Shown here: positions 1 through 15,500 of the stretch, piece after piece | Numbering within the stretch: position 1 is the stretch's first letter | How the letters are laid out: each line of letters begins with the position of its first letter | NCBI GenBank assembly: GCA_023053545.1 | Contig: JAKZAN010000179.1 | Location: 17,713 to 81,712 of the forward strand | Length of the DNA: 64,000 nucleotides | Source: Lepidurus packardi | Taxonomy: Eukaryota > Arthropoda > Branchiopoda > Notostraca > Triopsidae | Direction: 5' to 3' | Notes under the pieces: model-generated | Seen by the model: only the letters and a program-made list of their open reading frames with translations | Database searches by the model: none | Told to the model about the DNA's origin: nothing | Made by a program: the position numbers and the translations under genes

Positions 1-2810
1 ATTAATTCCTTACGGAATGAATTAATTTCTTTACGGCCTGATGTAATTCCTTACGGACTGAATTAATTCTTTAGGATTGATTGAATTCCTTTCTTACTGA
101 ATTAATTCCTTACGGACTGAATTAATTCCTTTCAGACTGAATTAATTCCTTACAGACTGAATTAATTCCTTACGGACTGAATTAATTCCTTACGGACTAA
201 ATTAATTCCTTACGGACTGAATTAATTCCTTCCGGACTGAATTAATTCCTTACGGACTGAATTAATTTATTACGGACTGAATTAATTCCTTACGGACTGA
301 ATCAATTCATTACGAACTTAATTAATCCATTAGAAACTGAATTCATTCCTTACGGACTGAATTAATTCATTACGGACTTAATTAATCCATTAGAAACTGA
401 ATTCATTCCTTACGGACTGAATTAATTCTTTAGGATTGATTGAATTCCATACTTACTGAATTAATTCCTTAAGATTGAATAAATTCTTTAGGATTTATTG
501 AATTCCTTACTTACTGAATTAATTCCTTACGTACTTAATTAATTCCTTACGGACTGAATAAATTCCTTACGGATTGATTGAATTCCTTACGGACAGAATT
601 AATTCCTTACGGAATGAATTAATTTCTTTACGGCCTGATATGATTCCTTACGGACTGAATTAATTCTTTAGGATTGATTGAATTCCTTTCTTACTGAATT
701 AATTCCTTACGGACTTAATTAATTCCTTTCAGACTGAATTAATTCCTTACAGACTGAATTAATTCCTTACGGACTGAATTAATTCTTTACGGACTAAATT
801 AATTCCTTACGGACTGAATTAATTCCTTACGGACTGAATTAATTCCTTACGGACTGAATTAATTTATTAGAAACTGAATTCATTCCTTACGGACTGAATT
901 AATTCATTACGGACTTAATTAATCCATTAGAAACTGAATTCATTCCATACCTGCAGAATTAATTCCTTACGGACTGAATTAATTCTTTAGGATTGATTGA
1001 ATTCCATACTTACTGAATTAATTCCTTACGTACTTAATTAATTCCTTATTGATTGAATTAATTCCTTACGGATTGATTGAATTCCTTTCTTACTGAATTA
1101 ATTCCTTACGGACAGAATTAATTCCTTACGGAATGAATTAATTTCTTTACGGCCTGATGTAATTCCTTACGGACTGAATTAATTCTTTAGGATTGATTGA
1201 ATTCCTTTCTTACTGAACTAATTCCTTACGGACTGAATTAATTCCTTTCAGACTGAATTAATTCCTTACGTACTTAATTAATTCCTTACGGACTGAATTA
1301 ATTCCTTACGTACTTAATTAATTCCTTACGGACTGAATTAATTACTTAGGATTGATTGAATTACTTACTTACTGAATTAATTCCTTACCGATTTAGTTAA
1401 TTCCTTTCGGAACGAATTAATTCCTTACGGACTGAATTAATTCCTTACGGACTGAATCAATTCATTACGGACTTAATTAATCCATTAGAAACTGAATTCA
1501 TTCCTTACGGACTGAATTAATTCATTACGGAAGTAATCCATTAGAAACTGAATTCATTCCTTACGGACTGAATTAATTCCTTACGGACTGAATTAATTCT
1601 TTAGGATTGATTGAATTTCTTACTTACTGATTTAATTCCTTACTGACTGAATTAATTCCTTACGGAATGGATTAATTCCTTACGGACTAAATTAATTCCT
1701 AACGGATTAATACCTTAGGGACTGAATTAATTCTTTAGGATTGATTGAATTCCTTTCTTACTTAATTAATTCCTTACGGACTGAATTAATTACTTAGGAT
1801 TGATTGAATAACTTACTTACTGAATTAATTCCTTACCGATTTAGTTAATTCCTTTCGGAACGAATTAATTCCTTACGGATTGAATTAATTCCTTACGGAC
1901 TGAATTAATTCCTTACGGACTGAATCAATTCATTACGGACTTAATTAATCCATTAGAAACTGAATTCATTCCTTACGGACTGAATTAATTCATTACGGAC
2001 TTAATTAATCCATTAGAAACTGAATTCATTCCTTACCTGCAGAATTAATTCCTTACGGACTGAATTAATTCATTACGTACTTAAGTAATCCATTAGAAAC
2101 TGAATTCATTCCTTACGGACTGAATTAATTCCTTACGGACTGAATTAATTCTTTAGGATTGATTGAATTTCTTACTTACTGATTTAATTCCTTACTGACT
2201 GAATTAATTCCTTACGGAATGGATTAATTCCTTACGGACTAAATTAATTCCTAACGGATTGAATTAATTCCTTACGGATTGAATTAATTCCTTACGGATT
2301 GAATTAATTCTTTAGGATTAATTGAATTCCTTACTTACTGAATTAATTCCTTATGTACTTAATTAATTCCTTACGGAATAAATTAATTCCTTACGTACTT
2401 AATTAATTCCTTACGGACTAAATTAATTCCTTACGGACTGAATTAATTCCTTAGGGACTGAATTAATTCTTTAGGATTGATTGAATTCCTTTCTTACTGA
2501 ATTAATTCCTTACTTACTGAATTAATTCCTTACATACTGAATTAATTCCTTACGGATTGAATTAATTCCTTACGGACTGAATTAATTCCTTACGGACTGA
2601 ATTAATTCCTTACGGACTGAATTAATTCCTTACGGACTGAATTAATTCCTTACGGACTGAATTAATTCCTTACGGACTGAATTAATTCCTTACGGACTGA
2701 ATTAATTCCTTAAGATTGAATTAAGTCTTTAGGATTTATTGAATTCCTTACTTACTGAATTAATTCCTTACGTACTTAATTAATTCCTTACGGACTGAAT
2801 TAATTCCTTA

Positions 2811-4480
2811 CGGATTGATTGAATTCCTTTCTTACTGAATTAATTACTTACGGACAGAATTAATTGCTTACGGAATGAATTAATTTCTTTACGGCCTGAT
2901 ATGATTCCTTACGGACTGAATTAATTCTTTAGGATTGATTGAATTCCTTTCTTACTGAACTAATTCCTTACGGACTGAATTAATTCCTTTCAGACTGAAT
3001 TAATTCCTTACAGACTGAATTAATTCCTAACGGACTGAATTAATTCCTTACATACTAAAGTTATTCCTTACGGACTGAATTAATTCCTTACGGACTGAAT
3101 TAATTCCTTACGGACTGAATTAATTTATTACGGACTGAATTAATTCCTTACGGACTGAATCAATTCATTACGGACTTAATTAATCCATTAGAAACTGAAT
3201 TCATTCCTTACGGACTGAATTAATTCATTACGGACTTAATTAATCCATTAGAAACGTAATTCATTCCTTACCTGCAGAATTAGTTCCTTACGGACTGAAT
3301 TAATTCATTACGTATTTAAGTAATCCATTAGAAACTGAATTCATTCCTTACGGACTGAATTAATTCTTTAGGATTGATTGAATTCCTTACTTACTGAATT
3401 AATTCCTTACGGACTGAATTAATTACTTACGGAATGAATTAATTCCGTACGGCCTGATTTAATTCCTTACTGACTGAATTAATTCCTTAAGGAATGGATT
3501 AATTCCTTACGGACTAAATTAAGTCCTTACGGACTAAATTAATTCCTTACGGATTGAATTAATTCCTTACGGACTGAATTAATTCTTTAGGATTGATTGA
3601 ATTCCTTTCTTACTGAATTAATTCGTTACGGACTGAATTAATTCCTTACATACTGAATTAATTCTTTACGGACTGAATTAATTCCTTACGGACTGAATTA
3701 ATTCCTTATGGACTGAATTAATTCCTTATGTACTGAATTAATTCCTTACCGACTGAATTAATTCCTTACGGACTGAATTAATTCTAAAGGATTTATTGAA
3801 TTCCTTACTTACTGAATTAATTCCTTACGTACTTAATTAATTCCTTACGGACTGAATTAATTCCTTACGGATTGATTGAATTCCTTTCTTACTGAATTAA
3901 TTCCTTACGGACAGAATTAATTCCTTACGGAATGAATTAATTTCTTTACGGCCTGATGTAATTCCTTACGGACTGAATTAATTCTTTAGGATTGATTGAA
4001 TTCCTTTCTTACTGAATGAATTCCTTACTTACTGAATTAATTCCTTACGGACTGAATTAATTCCTTACGGACTGAATTAATTCCTTACGTACTTAATTAA
4101 TTCCTTTCAGACTTTAGGATTGATTGAATTCCTTACGTACTGAATTAATTCCTTACGGACTGAATTAATTACTTCCGGAATGAATTAATTCCGTACGGCC
4201 TGATTTAATTCCTTACTGACTGAATTAATTCCTTAAGGAATGGATTAATTCCTTACTGACTAAATTAATTCCTTACGGACTGAATTAATTCCTTACGGAC
4301 TGAATTAATTCCTTACGGACTGAATTAGTTCTTTAGGATTGATTGAATTCCTTTCTTACTGAATTAATTCGTTACGGACTGAATTAATCCATTAGAAACT
4401 GAATTCATTCCTTACGGACTGAATTAATTCATTACGGACTTAATTAATCCATTAGAAACTGAATTCATTCCTTACCTGCA
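2811..4480. repeat. Higher-order block of satellite A, copy 1
   Basis: This block recurs at 6744-8413 (offset 3,933) and, with a few differences, from about 14247 (offset 7,503 from copy 2). Diagnostic variants shared by copies 1 and 2 are the CATACTAAA monomer (3051 and 6984), GAAACGTAATTC just before CCTGCAGAATTAG (CCTGCAG at 3271 and 7204), and ACTGAATGAATTCC (4011 and 7944). The copies differ by scattered substitutions. Copy 1 also lacks several monomers just after its right end that copy 2 retains near 8420-8480. Confidence 0.85.
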
Positions 4481-6743
4481 GAATTCATTCCTTACGGACT
4501 GAATTAATTCTTTAGGATTGAATGAATTCCTTACTTACTGAATTAATTCCTTACGGAATGAATTAATTCCGTACGGCCTGATTTAATTCCTTACTGACTG
4601 AATTAATTCCTTACGGAATGGATTAATTCCTTACGGACTAAATTAATTCCTTACGGATTGAATTAATTCCTTACGGATTGAATTAATTCCTTACGGATTG
4701 AATTAATTCTTTAGGATTGATTGAATTCCTTACTTACTGAATTAATTCCTTATGTACTTAATTAATTCCTTACGGAATAAATTAATTCCTTACGTACTTA
4801 ATTAATTCCTTACGGACTAAATTAATTCCTTACGGACTGAATTAATACCTTAGGGACTGAATTATTTCTTTAGGATTGATTGAATTCCTTTCTTACTGAA
4901 TTAATTCCTTACGGACTGAATTAATTCCTTACATACTGAATTAATTCCTTACGGATTGAATTAATTCCTTACGGACTGAATTAATTCCTTACGGACTGAA
5001 TTAATTCCTTACGGACTGAATTAATTCCTTACGGACGGAATTAATTCCTTAAGACTGAATTAATTCTTTAGGATTTATTGAATTCCTTACTTACTGAATT
5101 AATTCCTTACGTACTGAATTAATTCCTTACGGATTGATTGAATTCCTTTCTTAATGAATTAATTCCTTACGGACAGAATTAATTCCTTACGGAATGAATT
5201 AATTTCTTTACGGCCTGATATAATTCCTTACGGACTGAATTAATTCATTACGGACTTAATTAATCCATTAGAAACTGAATTCATTCCTTACCTGCAGAAT
5301 TGGTTCCTTACGGACTGAATTAATTCATTACGTATTTAAGTAATCCATTAGAAACTGAATTCATTCCTTACGGACTGAATTAATTCCTTACGGACTGAAT
5401 TAATTCTTTAGGATTGATTGAATTCCTTACTTACTGAATTAATTCCTTACGGACTGAATTAATTACTTACGGAATGAACTAATTCCGTACGGCCTGATTT
5501 AATTCCTTACTGACTGAATTAATTCCTTACGGACTGAATTAATTCTTTAGGATTGATTGAATTCCTTTCTTACTGAATTAATTCGTTACGGACTGAATTA
5601 ATTCCTTACATACTGAATTAATTCCTTACGGACTGAATTAATTCCTTACGGACTGAATTAATTCCTTATGGACTGAATTAATTCCTTATGTACTGAATTA
5701 ATTCCTTACCGACTGAATTAATTCCTTACGTACTGAATTAATTCCTTACGGAATGGATTAATTCCTTACGGACTAAATTAATTCCTTACGGATTGAATTA
5801 ATTCCTTACGGATTGAATTAATTCCTTACGGATTGAATTAATTCTTTAGGATTGATTGAATTCCTTACTTACTGAATTAATTCCTTATGTACTTAATTAA
5901 TTCCTTACGGAATAAATTAATTCCTTACGTACTTAATTAATTCCTTACGGACTAAATAAATTCCTTACGGACTGAATTAATACCTTAGGGACTGAATTAA
6001 TTCTTTAGGATTGATTGAATTCCTTTCTTACTTAATTAATTCCTTACGGACTGAATTAATTACTTAGGATTGATTGAATAACTTACTTACTGAATTAATT
6101 CCTTACCGATTTAGTTAATTCCTTACGGACTAAATTAATTCCTTACGGATTGAATTAATTCCTTACGGACTGAATTAATTCCTTACGGACTGAATCAATT
6201 CATTACGGACTTAATTAATCCATTAGAAACTGAATTCATTCCTTACGGACTGAATTAATTCATTACGGACTTAATTAATCCATTAGAAACTGAATTCATT
6301 CCTTACCTGCAGAATTAATTCCTTACGGACTGAATTAATTCATTACGTACTTAAGTAATCCATTAGAAACTGAATTCATTTCTTACGGACTGAATTAATT
6401 CCTTACGGACTGAATTAATTCTTTAGGATAGAATGAATTCCTTACTTACTGAATTAATTCCTTACGGACTGAACTAATTACTTACGGAAGGAATTAATTC
6501 CGTACGGCCTGATTTAATTCCTTACTGACTGAATTAATTCCTTACGGAATGGATTAATTCCTTACGGACTAAATTAATTCCTTACGGATTGAATTAATTC
6601 CTTACGGATTGAATTAATTCCTTACGGATTGAATTAATTCTTTAGGATTGATTGAATTCCTTACTTACTGAATTAATTCCTTATGTACTTAATTAATTCC
6701 TTACGGAATAAATTAATTCCTTACGTACTTAATTAATTCCTTA

Positions 6744-8413
6744 CGGATTGATTGAATTCCTTTCTTACTGAATTAATTCCTTACGGACAGAATTAATTCC
6801 TTACGGAATGAATTAATTTCTTTACGGCCTGATATAATTCCTTACGGACTGAATTAATTCTTTAGGATTGATTGAATTCCTTTCTTACTGAACTAATTCC
6901 TTACGGACTGAATTAATTCCTTTCAGACTGAATTAATTCCTTACAGACTGAATTAATTCCTAACGGACTGAATTAATTCCTTACATACTAAATTTATTCC
7001 TTACGGACTGAATTAATTCCTTACGGACTGAATTAATTCCTTACGGACTGAATTAATTTATTACGGACTGAATTAATTCCTTACGGACTGAATCAATTCA
7101 TTACGGACTTAATTAATCCATTAGAAACTGAATTCATTCCTTACGGACTGAATTAATTCATTACGGACTTAATTAATCCATTAGAAACGTAATTCATTCC
7201 TTACCTGCAGAATTAGTTCCTTACGGACTGAATTAATTCATTACGTATTTAAGTAATCCATTAGAAACTGAATTCATTCCTTACGGACTGAATTAATTCT
7301 TTAGGATTGATTGAATTCCTTACTTACTGAATTAATTCCTTACGGACTGAATTAATTACTTACGGAATGAATTAATTCCGTACGGCCTGATTTAATTCCT
7401 TACTGACTGAATTAATTCCTTAAGGAATGGATTAATTCCTTACGGACTAAATTAAGTCCTTACGGACTAAATTAATTCCTTACGGATTGAATTAATTCCT
7501 TACGGACTGAATTAATTCTTTAGGATTGATTGAATTCCTTTCTTACTGAATTAATTCGTTACGGACTGAATTAATTCCTTACATACTGAATTAATTCTTT
7601 ACGGACTGAATTAATTCCTTACGGACTGAATTAATTCCTTATGGACTGAATTAATTCCTTATGTACTGAATTAATTCCTTACCGACTGAATTAATTCCTT
7701 ACGGACTGAATTAATTCTAAAGGATTTATTGAATTCCTTACTTACTGAATTAATTCCTTACGTACTTAATTAATTCCTTACGGACTGAATTAATTCCTTA
7801 CGGATTGATTGAATTCCTTTCTTACTGAATTAATTCCTTACGGACAGAATTAATTCCTTACGGAATGAATTAATTTCTTTACGGCCTGATGTAATTCCTT
7901 ACGGACTGAATTAATTCTTTAGGATTGATTGAATTCCTTTCTTACTGAATGAATTCCTTACTTACTGAATTAATTCCTTACGGACTGAATTAATTCCTTA
8001 CGGACTGAATTAATTCCTTACGTACTTAATTAATTCCTTTCAGACTTTAGGATTGATTGAATTCCTTACGTACTGAATTAATTCCTTACGGACTGAATTA
8101 ATTACTTCCGGAATGAATTAATTCCGTACGGCCTGATTTAATTCCTTACTGACTGAATTAATTCCTTAAGGAATGGATTAATTCCTTACTGACTAAATTA
8201 ATTCCTTACGGACTGAATTAATTCCTTACGGACTGAATTAATTCCTTACGGACTGAATTAGTTCTTTAGGATTGATTGAATTCCTTTCTTACTGAATTAA
8301 TTCGTTACGGACTGAATTAATACATTAGAAACTGAATTCATTCCTTACGGACTGAATTAATTCATTACGGACTTAATTAATCCATTAGAAACTGAATTCA
8401 TTCCTTACCTGCA
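6744..8413. repeat. Higher-order block of satellite A, copy 2
   Basis: Second copy of the block at 2811-4480, in the same orientation at offset 3,933. The flanking 6360-6744 sequence is also shared with 13863-14247, so the repeat with the third copy is longer than the repeat with the first. Single-base differences (for example CATACTAAATTT here against CATACTAAAGTT in copy 1) show the copies are diverging. Confidence 0.85.
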
Positions 8414-8540
8414 GAATTAATTCCTTACGGACTGAATTAATTCATTACGTACTTAAGTAATCCATTAGAAACTGAATTCATTCCTTACGGACTGAATTAA
8501 TTCTTTAGGATTGAATGAATTCCTTACTTACTGAATTAAT

Positions 8541-8978
8541 TCCTTACGGAATGAATTAATTCCGTACGGCCTGATTTAATTCCTTACTGACTGAATTAAT
8601 TCCTTACGGAATGGATTAATTCCTTACGGACTAAATTAATTCCTTACGGATTGAATTAATTCCTTACGGATTGAATTAATTCCTTACGGATTGAATTAAT
8701 TCTTTAGGATTGATTGAATTCCTTACTTACTGAATTAATTCCTTATGTACTTAATTAATTCCTTACGGAATGAATTAATTCCGTACGGCCTGATTTAATT
8801 CCTTACTGACTGAATTAATTCCTTACGGAATGGATTAATTCCTTACGGACTAAATTAATTCCTTACGGATTGAATTAATTCCTTACGGATTGAATTAATT
8901 CCTTACGGATTGAATTAATTCTTTAGGATTGATTGAATTCCTTACTTACTGAATTAATTCCTTATGTACTTAATTAAT
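8541..8978. repeat. 219-bp tandem duplication in satellite A
   Basis: The segment beginning TCCTTACGGAATGAATTAAT at 8541 starts again at 8760 and both copies run through the CCTTATGTACTTAATT monomer (8741 and 8960). The offset is 219 bp, i.e. eleven monomers less one base because a 19-bp variant is included. The copies look identical by eye until they part at GGAATGAATT versus GGAATAAATT. Confidence 0.85.
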
Positions 8979-10800
8979 TCCTTACGGAATAAATTAATTC
9001 CTTACGTACTTAATTAATTCCTTACGGACTAAATTAATTCCTTACGGACTGAATTAATACCTTAGGGACTGAATTATTTCTTTAGGATTGATTGAATTCC
9101 TTTCTTACTGAATTAATTCCTTAAGACTGAATTAATTCTTTAGGATTTATTGAATTCCTTACTTACTGAATTAATTCCTTACGTACTGAATTAATTCCTT
9201 ACGGATTGATTGAATTCCTTTCTTAATGAATTAATTCCTTACGGACAGAATTAATTCCTTACGGAATGAATTAATTTCTTTACGGCCTGATATAATTCCT
9301 TACGGACTGAATTAATTCATTACGGACTTAATTAATCCATTAGAAACTGAATTCATTCCTTACCTGCAGAATTAGTTCCTTACGGACTGAATTAATTCAT
9401 TACGTATTTAAGTAATCCATTAGAAACTGAATTCATTCCTTACGGACTGAATTAATTCCTTACGGACTGAATTAATTCTTTAGGATTGATTGAATTCCTT
9501 ACTTACTGAATTAATTCCTTACGGACTGAATTAATTACTTACGGAATGAACTAATTCCGTACGGCCTGATTTAATTCCTTACTGACTGAATTAATTCCTT
9601 ACGGACTGAATTAATTCTTTAGGATTGATTGAATTCCTTTCTTACTGAATTAATTCCTTACGGACTGAATTAATTCCTTACATACTGAATTAATTCCTTA
9701 CGGATTGAATTAATTCCTTACGGACTGAATTAATTCCTTACGGACTGAATTAATTCCTTACGGACTGAATTAATTCCTTACGGACGGAATTAATTCCTTA
9801 AGACTGAATTAATTCTTTAGGATTTATTGAATTCCTTACTTACTGAATTAATTCCTTACGTACTGAATTAATTCCTTACGGATTGATTGAATTCCTTTCT
9901 TACTGAATTAATTCCTTACGGACAGAATTAATTCCTTACGGAATGAATTAATTTCTTTACGGCCTGATATAATTCCTTACGGACTGAATTAATTCATTAC
10001 GGACTTAATTAATCCATTAGAAACTGAATTCATTCCTTACCTGCAGAATTAGTTCCTTACGGACTGAATTAATTCATTACGTATTTAAGTAATCCATTAG
10101 AAACTGAATTCATTCCTTACGGACTGAATTAATTCCTTACGGACTGAATTAATTCTTTAGGATTGATTGAATTCCTTACTTACTGAATTAATTCCTTACG
10201 GACTGAATTAATTACTTACGGAATGAACTAATTCCGTACGGCCTGATTTAATTCCTTAGTGACTGAATTAATTCCTTACGGACTGAATTAATTCTTTAGG
10301 ATTGATTGAATTCCTTTCTTACTGAATTAATTCGTTACGGACTGAATTAATTCCTTACATACTGAATTAATTCCTTACGGACTGAATTAATTCCTTACGG
10401 ACTGAATTAATTCCTTATGGACTGAATTAATTCCTTATGTACTGAATTAATTCCTTACCGACTGAATTAATTCCTTACGGACTGAATTAATTCTAAAGGA
10501 TTTATTGAATTCCTTACTTACTGAATTAATTCCTTACGTACTTAATTAATTCCTTACGGACTGAATTAATTCCTTACGGATTGATTGAATTCCTTTCTTA
10601 CTGAATTAATTCCTTACGGACAGAATTAATTCCTTACGGAATGAATTAATTTCTTTACGGCCTGATGTAATTCCTTACGGACTGAATTAATTCTTTAGGA
10701 TTGATTGAATTCCTTTCTTACTGAATTAATTCCTTACGGACTGAATTAATTCCTTACGGACTGAATTAATTCCTTACGGACTGAATTAATTCCTTACGTA

Positions 10801-11574
10801 CTTAGTTAATTCCTTTCAGACTTTAGGATTGATTGAATTCCTTACGTACTGAATTAATTCCTTACGGACTGAATTAATTACTTACGGAATGAATTAATTC
10901 CGTACGGCCTGATTTAATTCCTTACTGACTGAATTAATTCCTTAAGGAATGGATTAATTCCTTACTGACTAAATTAATTCCTTACGGACTGAATTAATTC
11001 CTTACGGACTGAATTAATTCCTTACGGACTGAATTAGTTCTTTAGGATTGATTGAATTCCTTTCTTACTGAATTAAATCGTTACGGACTGAATTAATTCC
11101 TTACATACTGAATTAATTCCTTACGGACTGAATTAATTCCTTACGGACTGAATTAATTCCTTACGGACTGAATTAATTCCTTACGTACTTAGTTAATTCC
11201 TTTCAGACTTTAGGATTGATTGAATTCCTTACGTACTGAATTAATTCCTTACGGACTGAATTAATTACTTACGGAATGAATTAATTCCGTACGGCCTGAT
11301 TTAATTCCTTACTGACTGAATTAATTCCTTAAGGAATGGATTAATTCCTTACTGACTAAATTAATTCCTTACGGACTGAATTAATTCCTTACGGACTGAA
11401 TTAATTCCTTACGGACTGAATTAGTTCTTTAGGATTGATTGAATTCCTTTCTTACTGAATTAAATCGTTACGGACTGAATTAATTCCTTACATACTGAAT
11501 TAATTCCTTACGGACTGAATTAATTCCTTACGTACTTAATTAATTCCTTACGGACTGAATTAATTCCTTACGTA
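10801..11574. repeat. 387-bp tandem duplication in satellite A
   Basis: A block containing the fused monomer CTTTCAGACTTTAGGATTG appears at 10801 and again at 11188, offset 387 bp. At least 340 bp of each copy look identical, including the rare AATTAAATCG junction. The second copy then diverges into CGTACTTAATT monomers. Confidence 0.8.
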
Positions 11575-12560
11575 CTTAATTAATTCCTTACGGACTGAAT
11601 TAATTCCTTACGGACTGAATTAATTCTTTAGGATTGATTGAATTCCTTTCTTACTTAATTAATTCCTTACGGACTGAATTAATTACTTAGGATTGATTGA
11701 ATTACTTACTTACTGAATTAATTCCTTACCGATTTAGTTAATTCCTTTCGGAACGAATTAAATCCTTACGTACTGAATTAATTCCTTACGGACTGAATCA
11801 ATTCATTACGGACTTAATTAATCCATTAGGATTAATTAGGACTGAATTAATTCCTTACGGACTGAATTAATTCCTTACGGACTGAATTAATTCCTTACGT
11901 ACTTAATTAATACCTTTCAGACTGAATTAATTCCTTACGTACTTAATTAATTCATTACGGACTGAATTAATTCCTTACGGACTGAATTAATTCCTTAAGG
12001 ACTGAAATAATTCCTTACGGACTGAATTAATTCCTTTCGGACTGAATTAATTCCTTACGGACTGAACTAATTCCTTACGGACTGAATTAATTCCTTACGG
12101 ACTGAAATAATTCCTTACGGACTGAATTAATTCCTTACGGACTGAACTAATTCCTTACGGACTGAATTAATTCCTTACGGACTGAAATAATTCCTTACGG
12201 ACTGACATAATTCCTTACGGACTGAATTAATTCCTTACGGACTGAAGTAATTCCTTGACTGAATTAATTCCTTACGTACTTAATTCATTCCTTACGGACT
12301 GAAGTAATTCCTTGACTGAATTAATTCCTTACGTACTAAATTCATTCCTTACGGACTGAATTAATTCCTTACGGACTGAATTAATTCTTTAGGATTGATT
12401 GAATTCCTTTCTTACTGAATTAATTCCTTACGGACAGAATCAATTCCTTACGGAATGAATGAATTTCTTTACGGCCTGATATAATTCCTTACGGACTGAA
12501 TTAATTCCTTACGGACTGAATTAATTCCTTACGGACTGTAATAATTCCTTTCGGAATGAA
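11188..12560. repeat. Satellite A block repeated at offset 6,462
   Basis: The block recurs around 17650-19022. Shared diagnostic features are CCTTTCAGAC (11199 and 17661), the joint CCATTAGGATTAATTAGGAC (11823 and 18285) and shortened TTCCTTGACTGAATTAA monomers (from 12241 and 18703). Substitutions are sparse. After about 12560/19022 the copies are interrupted by an insertion of about 118 bp in the second copy and then match again. Confidence 0.8.
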
Positions 12561-15500
12561 TTAATTCCTTACGGACTGAATTAATTCTTTAGGATTGATT
12601 GAATTCCTTTCTTACTGAATTAATTCCTTACGGACAGAATTAATTCCTTACGGAATGAAATGAATTTCTTTACGGACTGAATTAATTCCTTACGGACTGA
12701 ATTAATTCTTTACGGACTGAACTAACTCCTTTCGGAATGAATTAATTAATTACGGACTGAATTAATTCCTTACGGATTGAATTAATTCCTTACTGACTGA
12801 ATTAATTCTTTACGGACTGAATTAATTCCTTACGGACTGAATTATTTCCTTACGGAGTGAATTAATTCCTTACGGACTGAATTAATTGATTACGGACTGA
12901 ATTAATTCCTTACGGACTGAAATAATTCCTTACGGACTGAATTAATTCCTTACGGACTGAATTAATTGATTACGGACTGAATTAATTCCTTACGGACTGA
13001 ATTAATTCCTTACGGACTGAATTTTTTCCTTACGGACTGAATTAATTCCTTTCAGACTGAATTAATTCCTTACGTACTTAATTAATTCCTTACGTACTTA
13101 ATTAATTCCTTACGGACTGAATGAATTATTTAGGATTGATTGAATTCCTTACTTACTGAATTAATTCCTTACCGATTTAGTTAATTCCTTTCGGAACGTA
13201 TTAATTCCTTATGTACTGAATTAGTTCCTTACGGAATGAATTAATTCCTTACGGACTTTATTAATTATTTAGGATTGATTGAATTCCTTACTTACTGAAT
13301 TAATTCCTTACGGACTGAATTAATTCCTTACGGACTGAGTTAATTCCTTTCAGACTGAATTAATTCCTTACTTACTGAATTAATTCCTTACCGATTTAGT
13401 TAATTCCTTTCGGAACGTATTAATTCCTTATGTACTGAATTAATTCCTTATGGACTGAATTAATTCCTTACGTACTTATTTAATTCCTTACGGACTGAAT
13501 CAATTCCTTACGGACTGAATTAATTCTTTAGGATTGATTGAATTCCTTTCTTACTTAATTAATTCCTTACGGACTGAATTAATTACTTAGGATTGATTGA
13601 ATTACTTACTTACTGAATTAATTCCTTACCGATTTAGTTAATTCCTTTCGGAACGAATTAATTCCTTACGTACTGAATTAATTCCTTACGGACTGAATCA
13701 ATTCATTACGGACTTAATTAATCCATTAGAAACTGAATTCATTCCTTACGGACTGAATTAATTCATTACGGACTTAATTAATCCATTAGAAACTGAATTC
13801 ATTCCTTACCTGCAGAATTAATTCCTTACGGACTGAATTAATTCATTACGTACTTAAGTAATCCATTAGAAACTGAATTCATTTCTTACGGACTGAATTA
13901 ATTCCTTACGGACTGAATTAATTCTTTAGGATTGAATGAATTCCTTACTTACTGAATTAATTCCTTACGGACTGAACTAATTACTTACGGAATGAATTAA
14001 TTCCGTACGGCCTGATTTAATTCCTTACTGACTGAATTAATTCCTTACGGAATGGATTAATTCCTTACGGACTAAATTAATTCCTTACGGATTGAATTAA
14101 TTCCTTACGGATTGAATTAATTCCTTACGGATTGAATTAATTCTTTAGGATTGATTGAATTCCTTACTTACTGAATTAATTCCTTATGTACTTAATTAAT
14201 TCCTTACGGAATAAATTAATTCCTTACGTACTTAATTAATTCCTTACGGATTGATTGAATTCCTTTCTTACTGAATTAATTCCTTACGGACAGAATTAAT
14301 TCCTTACGGAATGAATTAATTTCTTTACGGCCTGATATAATTCCTTACGGACTGAATTAATTCTTTAGGATTGATTGAATTCCTTTCTTACTGAATTAAT
14401 TCCTTACGGACTGAATTAATTCCTTTCAGACTGAATTAATTCCTTACAGACTGAATTAATTCCTTACGGACTGAATTAATTCCTTACATACTAAATTAAT
14501 TCCTTACGGACTGAATTAATTCCTTACGGACTGAATTAATTCCTTACGGACTGAATTAATTTATTACGGACTGAATTAATTCCTTACGGACTGAATCAAT
14601 TCATTACGGACTTAATTAATCCATTAGAAACTGAATTCATTCCTTACGGACTGAATTAATTCATTACGGACTTAATTAATCCATTAGAAACTGAATTCAT
14701 TCCTTACCTGCAGAATTAGTTCCTTACGGACTGAATTAATTCATTACGTATTTAAGTAATCCATTAGAAACTGAATTCATTCCTTACGGACTGAATTAAT
14801 TCTTTAGGATTGATTGAATTCCTTACTTACTGAATTAATTCCTTACGGACTGAATTAATTACTTACGGAATGAATTAATTCCGTACGGCCTGATTTAATT
14901 CCTTACTGACTGAATTAATTCCTTAAGGAATGGATTAATTCCTTACGGACTAAATTAATTCCTTACGGACTAAATTAATTCCTTACGGACTGAATTAATT
15001 CCTTACGGACTGAATTAATTCTTTAGGATTGATTGAATTCCTTTCTTACTGAATTAATTCGTTACGGACTAAATTAATTCCTTACATACTGAATTAATTC
15101 TTTACGGACTGAATTAATTCCTTACGGACTGAATTAATTCCTTATGGACTGAATTAATTCCTTATGTACTGAATTAATTCCTTACCGACTGAATTAATTC
15201 CTTACGGACTGAATTAATTCTAAAGGATTTATTGAATTCCTTACTTACTGAATTAATTCCTTACGTACTTAATTAATTCCTTACGGACTGAATTAATTCC
15301 TTACGGATTGATTGAATTCCTTTCTTACTGAATTAATTCCTTACGGACAGAATTAATTCCTTACGGAATGAATTAATTTCTTTACGGCCTGATGTAATTC
15401 CTTACGGACTGAATTAATTCTTTAGGATTGATTGAATTCCTTTCTTACTGAATTAATTCCTTACTTACTGAATTAATTCCTTACGGACTGAATTAATTCC

